DNA of 8,889 nt from an uncultured Oscillospiraceae bacterium (GTDB lineage: Bacteria > Bacillota > Clostridia > Oscillospirales > Oscillospiraceae). Location of the stretch: NCBI GenBank assembly GCA_910578735.1, contig CAJTSQ010000058.1, positions 1 to 8,889 on the forward strand, in the 5' to 3' direction. Below the pieces are notes generated by a model, which made no database searches, had not been told where the DNA came from, and worked only from the letters and a program-made list of their open reading frames with translations. Made by a program: the position numbers and the translations under genes. This document shows, piece by piece, positions 6,017-8,889 of the stretch (positions are counted from its first letter, which is position 1; the number at the start of each line of letters is the position of its first letter).

Positions 6017-6177
6017 CAATAAAATATAGATATAAGTAACTAAAGATAAAATCAAGTAAAGACTTATCAATTACCCATTCCTTTCCTATCCTTTCCGCTA
6101 CCCTTCCCGTTGAGGAACGGGCGGCAAAGCCGCCGGAAAGGAATGGAACGGAAGCGAGACACAGGGAGATTAAATAG
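5980..6177 (+). pseudogene. Remnant resembling the C-terminal tail of an ICE RepA-like replication protein
   Basis: In one frame the DNA reads SDNGKTDVGKSNTIK, then a stop at 6037, then 45 open codons including DLSITHSFP and ERAAKPPERNGTEA up to a stop at 6175. Another in-frame stop lies just upstream at 5977. Repeated GK(S/T)D units followed by DLSI..FP and PPER resemble, from memory, the low-complexity tail of RepA_N-type initiators in Tn1549-like conjugative elements of gut Firmicutes. I could not search for this. No N-terminal initiator domain is visible upstream, so at best this is a broken fragment. Confidence 0.35.
6075..6146. repeat. Compound inverted repeat able to form a three-way junction
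   Basis: CCATTCCTTTCC (6075-6086) and GGAAAGGAATGG (6135-6146) form a perfect 12-bp outer stem. Inside are two adjacent hairpins: CCCGTT/AACGGG with loop GAGG (6106-6121) and GGCGGC/GCCGCC with loop AAA (6120-6134), overlapping by two bases. The structure could be DNA cruciform or RNA. It lies within the putative RepA remnant frame. Confidence 0.65.
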
Positions 6178-6218
6178 CAACAGGGGGGTATCATGGGCGT
6201 TATCTGACCCGTTGGAAG

Positions 6219-6243
6219 CGTACAGACGCGAAGCGGGTGTACG
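6219..6243. repeat. Short inverted repeat CGTACA/TGTACG
   Basis: CGTACA (6219-6224) and TGTACG (6238-6243) flank a 13-nt loop. The overlapping ACCCG/CGGGT pair (6207-6211, 6234-6238) offers an alternative fold. It belongs to the gene-free, hairpin-rich stretch 5813-6545. Confidence 0.4.
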
Positions 6244-6257
6244 GTTTCTGCGGGTGT

Positions 6258-6283
6258 CGCAAGAGGGCCGTGGCCCTCTTGCG
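6258..6283. repeat. Perfect 12-bp palindromic hairpin
   Basis: CGCAAGAGGGCC (6258-6269) and GGCCCTCTTGCG (6272-6283) are separated by only GT. No T tract follows, so it is not a standard terminator. Confidence 0.75.
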
Positions 6284-6309
6284 TGACAGCACAGTTTTAC
6301 AGATTAGAA

Positions 6310-6356
6310 AAAGCCAGGACAGGAACGCCGGGGTGTCGACCTCCTGTTCTGGCTTT
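6310..6356. terminator. Bidirectional terminator-like hairpin
   Basis: The 15-nt arm at 6310-6324 pairs with 6342-6356 with a single G-U, and a small GGT/ACC stem sits in the loop. On the minus strand the stem runs into five T (A run 6308-6312), so it can end the HAD-phosphatase transcript coming from the right. On plus it runs into TTTCTTC. Confidence 0.65.
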
Positions 6357-6370
6357 CTTCATGTCCAGTT

Positions 6371-6483
6371 CTACGCATTTAGAACCTCGTTTTTGAGGGG
6401 ATATGTCAAATCGTATTACCCCCTGTGCGACCATCGCTTGAAAGCCTTGAAAACAGGCTGCTGAATAGGGTCTAAATGCGTAG
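6371..6483. repeat. 113-bp segment bounded by 13-bp perfect inverted repeats
   Basis: CTACGCATTTAGA (6371-6383) recurs inverted as TCTAAATGCGTAG (6471-6483). The enclosed 87 bases hold no convincing gene. This may be a MITE-like unit or a recombination site; no clear target duplication flanks it. Confidence 0.5.
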
Positions 6484-6545
6484 GCTGATGGGTGGACAAA
6501 CAACGACTTGGTTAGCTATCGTTCAGCAAAACCTTTGGGAATTAC

Positions 6546-7721
6546 TTACTGATGCGCACCAATAGCATCTTTAATCTTTTGTGCAGCCTCTGACAAATTT
6601 CTTGTATTACTCAATAGTTTCTGATAAAACCGGCTTACGTCAGAATCACCCAGAATATAGAGAACCTGACTATTGCGCAATGCAATTTCGAATAGCGTGT
6701 CTTTTTGTTCATTCGTCCAGCTGTCAATTTTTAGAAGCTTACTGATAACTGAATGTGTCCCGGCAAAACTGCTGCTATTTTCTAATTCAATAATCAAGTC
6801 TGTCTTTTCACGATCTTCATCGCTGCTTTCTTTATCAGCGGCTATGCGCTCTCTTTTACATTGATAGTGAAGAGCCTCCAGTGCTTCATTTGCAGCAGTG
6901 CGGTCGATAATAGCTTTAACCAACGCATCCAATTCAGTTCCCTCTGAATAATCCGCTGGAGCAAAATACTTAATTCGACCGTCACGCATCATTTTATAAA
7001 CTTTTGTTTTGTCATTTGTGTCTCCATTATAAACACCAATAGAGTGTCCTCCGTAAGTATTTACAAGTTTCATGCATGGAATATCAGTATCACTGTCCCC
7101 GATATAGACCATATTTCGGAAAGGGACACGGACATCTTCCGGAGAAAAGGATTCATTTACTGCTGCGTCGTTGATGTCCAGAACACCCTTTTCGATGCGG
7201 AATAGGAACTGTGTTTTATTGGTAAAGTTTACTACCTGAGCTGGCCATACAGCAACATTATTATCATCATAATAAAATGAGCTTGCATAGATACATTCAA
7301 ATGCGCCTGCCTGAGCAACGGAAGTTCCCTCAATCATCTCTTTCAGTCCAGAAGAGATGATGTAGTGTTCTACAATAACACCTTTCTTTTTGCCATACGC
7401 TCGAATCCGTTCAAACCATCCATCTACGCCAGGAAACAACTGGACCTTTGCACCGTATTCTGTGAGCTGTTGTTTTGTAAACAGCACCTTGCCAGCTGAT
7501 TTTGCTTTCATCATATACATATAGGCAAGATTTTGATCCATTGCGTTATTTGTTGCCAGTCCATTGGAGTCTGTCCAAAAATCTGCGACATCATATCCGA
7601 CAGATTGGATAAAACCTTGAGCCTGCATATCATCAGGAGACAGGGTTTTATCAAAATCATAGCATATTGCAACAACAGGTTGAACTTCCTTGTGCTTTTT
7701 CTGAAATTCTTCGTATGCCAT
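6546..7721 (-). CDS. HAD-superfamily phosphatase with a C-terminal helical extension
   Basis: This is a 391-aa cytoplasmic haloacid-dehalogenase-type hydrolase. Motif I is DFDKTLS (Asp22 nucleophile, Asp24 acid/base), motif II is IISSG (Ser123/Ser124), the likely motif III lysine is Lys169, and motif IV is GDSDTD (208-213). The layout resembles the phosphoserine-phosphatase-like branch, so a small phosphorylated substrate is plausible but unknown. Residues from about 285 to 391 form a charged, helix-rich extension beyond the usual catalytic core, with no motif I can name. ATG 7721 is preceded by AAAGGAG (7730-7736) at 8 nt. The gene is AT-richer than the importer operon and points the opposite way, suggesting separate origin. 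A foldback element ends about 33 bp upstream and may supply its -35 box. Confidence 0.88.
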   Translation of the reverse strand: MAYEEFQKKHKEVQPVVAICYDFDKTLSPDDMQAQGFIQSVGYDVADFWTDSNGLATNNAMDQNLAYMYMMKAKSAGKVLFTKQQLTEYGAKVQLFPGVDGWFERIRAYGKKKGVIVEHYIISSGLKEMIEGTSVAQAGAFECIYASSFYYDDNNVAVWPAQVVNFTNKTQFLFRIEKGVLDINDAAVNESFSPEDVRVPFRNMVYIGDSDTDIPCMKLVNTYGGHSIGVYNGDTNDKTKVYKMMRDGRIKYFAPADYSEGTELDALVKAIIDRTAANEALEALHYQCKRERIAADKESSDEDREKTDLIIELENSSSFAGTHSVISKLLKIDSWTNEQKDTLFEIALRNSQVLYILGDSDVSRFYQKLLSNTRNLSEAAQKIKDAIGAHQ

Positions 7722-7746
7722 ACCATCGTCTCCTTTGCTAAATTAT

Positions 7747-7777
7747 TTTATATTAGGGCTTGTTTGAAAAATGTCAA
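7747..7777 (-). promoter_or_regulatory. Promoter candidate for the HAD gene at the foldback-element edge
   Basis: On the minus strand TTGACA occupies 7777-7772, inside the element end. TATAAA (7752-7747) lies 19 nt downstream in flanking DNA, and TAATAT (7755-7750) lies 16 nt downstream across the junction. The -35 is perfect; the spacing is slightly off optimum for either -10. Confidence 0.5.
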
Positions 7778-7919
7778 TACGCCCAAGCGGTGGTCTTTTT
7801 TCCGCCATACTGCCCCAATTTTTCTTGAAATACATCCAGTATTCTTGCGAAAAATTGTGTTTGCCCGGCGAAAAAATTCCTCACCACTGTGCATATTTCC
7901 ATTTTTCAAACAGCACCTA
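7754..7919. mobile_element. Foldback MITE-like element, 162 bp plus TA at each end
   Basis: The 20-bp ends (7754-7773 and the reverse complement of 7900-7919) match at 17 of 20 positions, including 13 contiguous bases ending GTTTGAAAAATG. Internal segments also pair: GTGGT (near 7790) with ACCAC (near 7886), the T-run and GGCG/CGCC blocks, and CAATTTTTC (7816-7824) with GAAAAATTG (7849-7857). The whole unit can fold into one imperfect hairpin. TA borders both ends, consistent with a TA-targeting transposase acting in trans (IS630/Tc1 or some IS5-group elements). It carries no transposase. Confidence 0.75.
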
Positions 7920-7992
7920 GAGAATTATCGTAGTTTTCAAGTTTTTATAATTTGCGGAGGCTGTGAACACTGATCGACTGAAAAGTAATTAT

Positions 7993-8187
7993 CTACCGTC
8001 CAAAAGTTCGCTGAAAGATATTTAACAGGGCCGTAACATTTGCCGCACCAACAAATTCTTCTGCTAACATTCGCTGCTGGTGTAGGGGTAGTTTACGAAT
8101 AGAAATCATAGCCTGCATTACATCTTGCTTTGCTTTCTCGTAGTCGTTTGTCGGTTCCACTCCAACAGTTACTCGATAATTATCCAT
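7993..8187 (-). CDS. Small protein of unknown function (64 aa)
   Basis: The family is not recognised. The product starts MDNYRVTVGVEP and continues with a charged, probably helical segment (DYEKAKQDVMQAMISIRKLPLHQQRMLAEEF), ending in ALLNIFQRTFGR. There is no signal peptide or membrane segment. ATG 8187 has GAGGGAA (8192-8198) close upstream and a good promoter at 8210-8237, which supports a real gene. It reads in the same direction as the HAD phosphatase, 271 bp away, with a foldback element in between. The two may once have been one transcript. Its size would fit an antitoxin or small regulator, but nothing in the sequence shows that. Confidence 0.65.
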   Translation of the reverse strand: MDNYRVTVGVEPTNDYEKAKQDVMQAMISIRKLPLHQQRMLAEEFVGAANVTALLNIFQRTFGR

Positions 8188-8209
8188 AATGTTCCCTCAT
8201 CCCATATTT

Positions 8210-8237
8210 ACTATAATAACAACCGTCAATTTGTTAA
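8210..8237 (-). promoter_or_regulatory. Promoter of the 64-aa gene
   Basis: On the minus strand TTAACA (8237-8232) and TATAGT (8215-8210) are each one mismatch from consensus and 16 nt apart. This leaves a leader of about 15 nt before the ribosome site and ATG at 8187. Confidence 0.6.
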
Positions 8238-8305
8238 TCCGCAAAAGAAGTATACCATAGTACTTTATTCAAATCAACTTAATTTCCGTCATTCCAAGTA
8301 AGGGT

Positions 8306-8397
8306 TTGGGCTTATCCCAACAAGCAAAAACGGACACGGCCCGGCAGGGGCCGGATTTGGCCGTTTTTCGGGAGTGTGGCTACACTCCCTATGCTTG
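8306..8397. repeat. Compact multi-hairpin block
   Basis: TTGGG/CCCAA with loop CTTAT (8306-8320) directly abuts an outer stem CAAGCA (8321-8326)/TGCTTG (8392-8397). The outer stem encloses two hairpins. One is AAAAACGG (8326-8333)/CCGTTTTT (8361-8368) with an inner CGGCCC/GGGCCG stem, sharing one base with the outer stem; alone it would be a terminator. The other is GGGAGTGT/ACACTCCC with loop GGCT (8370-8389). Dense hairpins like these occur at transfer origins and at the ends of mobile-element modules. Confidence 0.65.
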
Positions 8398-8419
8398 CTC
8401 TGAAAGCGTTCCCCTTAAT

Positions 8420-8448
8420 TTTACAACGGGAGAAACAAAGTTTACTAT
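8420..8448 (+). promoter_or_regulatory. Weak promoter candidate for the response-regulator gene
   Basis: TTTACA (8420-8425) is one mismatch from the -35 consensus and lies 17 nt from TACTAT (8443-8448), four of six matches to the -10. The leader would be about 50 nt. Confidence 0.4.
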
Positions 8449-8504
8449 CATTTCATATCCATTCCACATTCCCGTGTTACACTATTTCCAAAGGAGGCGA
8501 GTTA

Positions 8505-8889
8505 ATGGCAACATTACTGATTGTTGAGGACGATCACAAGACGAACGACGCGATCTGCGAATATCTCAAGCCCACGGGCCACTCGCTCATTCCGGCCTAT
8601 GATGGCAGCGAGGCCCTTCAGCTTTTCCGTGAAAACAGCATCGACCTTGTTGTGCTGGACATTATGCTGCCCCACGTCAGCGGCCTGTCCATTCTGCATG
8701 AGATCCGGCGAACAAGCACAACGCCCATTCTGATGTTGACTGCCCTTGAGGATGAATATACCCAAGTTAGAAGTTTTGACGAGCAGGCCGACGATTATAT
8801 GACAAAGCCCTTTTCCATGGTATTGCTGGGGAGGCGGATCACTGCCCTCCTGCGGCGAAGTGGACAGGCCCCGTTACCCCAAACGATAA
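8505..8889 (+). CDS. OmpR-family response regulator, 5' part (3' end outside window)
   Basis: The first 128 codons encode a complete CheY-like receiver. The acidic cluster is Glu8-Asp9-Asp10, the phosphoacceptor Asp52 lies in VVLDIMLP, Thr79 in LMLTA, and Lys101 in DYMTKPF. A linker (ITALLRRSG) then leads toward a winged-helix DNA-binding domain that lies beyond the window. The linker style and length point to the OmpR/PhoB class, as in VanR-type regulators of gut mobile elements, and a sensor kinase gene would be expected next. ATG 8505 is preceded by AAGGAGG (8491-8497) at 7 nt. It lies on the strand opposite to the HAD and 64-aa genes. One uncommon feature is Met-Thr before the conserved Lys-Pro-Phe. 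Confidence 0.93.
   Translation, partial: MATLLIVEDDHKTNDAICEYLKPTGHSLIPAYDGSEALQLFRENSIDLVVLDIMLPHVSGLSILHEIRRTSTTPILMLTALEDEYTQVRSFDEQADDYMTKPFSMVLLGRRITALLRRSGQAPLPQTI

Noticed and set aside
5799..6029. 76-codon open frame on plus
   Set aside because: It crosses the terminator hairpin at 5912-5949 and the repeat array, has no ribosome site, and ends in an Arg-rich stretch produced by the repeats.
5850..6194. 114-codon open frame on minus
   Set aside because: It runs through several inverted repeats, has no ribosome site and shows no domain-like composition.
6237..6503. Overlapping frames on both strands (75 codons on plus, 68 on minus)
   Set aside because: Both span the hairpins at 6258-6283 and 6310-6356 and lack ribosome sites. 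The sequence is better explained as structured non-coding remnant, though similar reading frames may be annotated in other genomes.
7533..7973. 146-codon open frame on plus
   Set aside because: It lies antisense to the HAD start and runs through the foldback element. The open frame is an accident of AT-rich DNA.
8513..8765. Minus-strand and short plus-strand frames inside the response-regulator gene
   Set aside because: They are shadows of the receiver domain, which has all its active-site residues in the frame starting at 8505.

Overview
The window looks like a chromosome segment from a gut-type Clostridia, probably an Oscillospiraceae relative (Flavonifractor/Intestinimonas/Oscillibacter-like). 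The clues are GC-rich core genes with Firmicutes-type AGGAGG ribosome sites, a tRNA-Trp T-box riboswitch, and a GC-rich intergenic hairpin ending CCCCTACA. The taxon is an inference from style, not a measured match.

Left half (1-5688, GC-rich, all on +): the 3' part of the EF-Tu gene with its terminator; a 190-aa multi-pass membrane protein of unknown function; a phosphoribosyltransferase-fold protein whose PRPP loop lacks the usual acidic pair, with its own promoter and an adjacent inverted repeat; then a three-gene ABC importer operon. The importer has a perfect TTGACA-17-TATAAT promoter and a complete T-box leader. The specifier codon reads TGG (Trp) and the leader ends in a convertible antiterminator/terminator. 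The genes encode a lipoprotein binding protein, a permease and an ATPase, which fits the predicted tryptophan importer TrpXYZ. The leader would let uncharged tRNA-Trp switch on tryptophan uptake.

Right half (about 5750-8889): style changes abruptly. A 19-codon stub starts like a low-molecular-weight tyrosine phosphatase and then diverges. About 700 bases follow with no intact gene, rich in hairpins and inverted repeats, including an in-frame, stop-riddled stretch that resembles the tail of a RepA-like protein of integrative conjugative elements (recalled similarity, not searched). Then come two AT-richer minus-strand genes: a 64-aa protein of unknown function and a 391-aa HAD-family phosphatase. 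Between them sits a 162-bp foldback MITE-like element whose end places a consensus -35 box in front of the HAD gene. A compact multi-hairpin block and a plus-strand OmpR-type response regulator, cut by the window end, close the segment. I read this half as a mosaic of mobile-element remnants next to the tryptophan importer operon.
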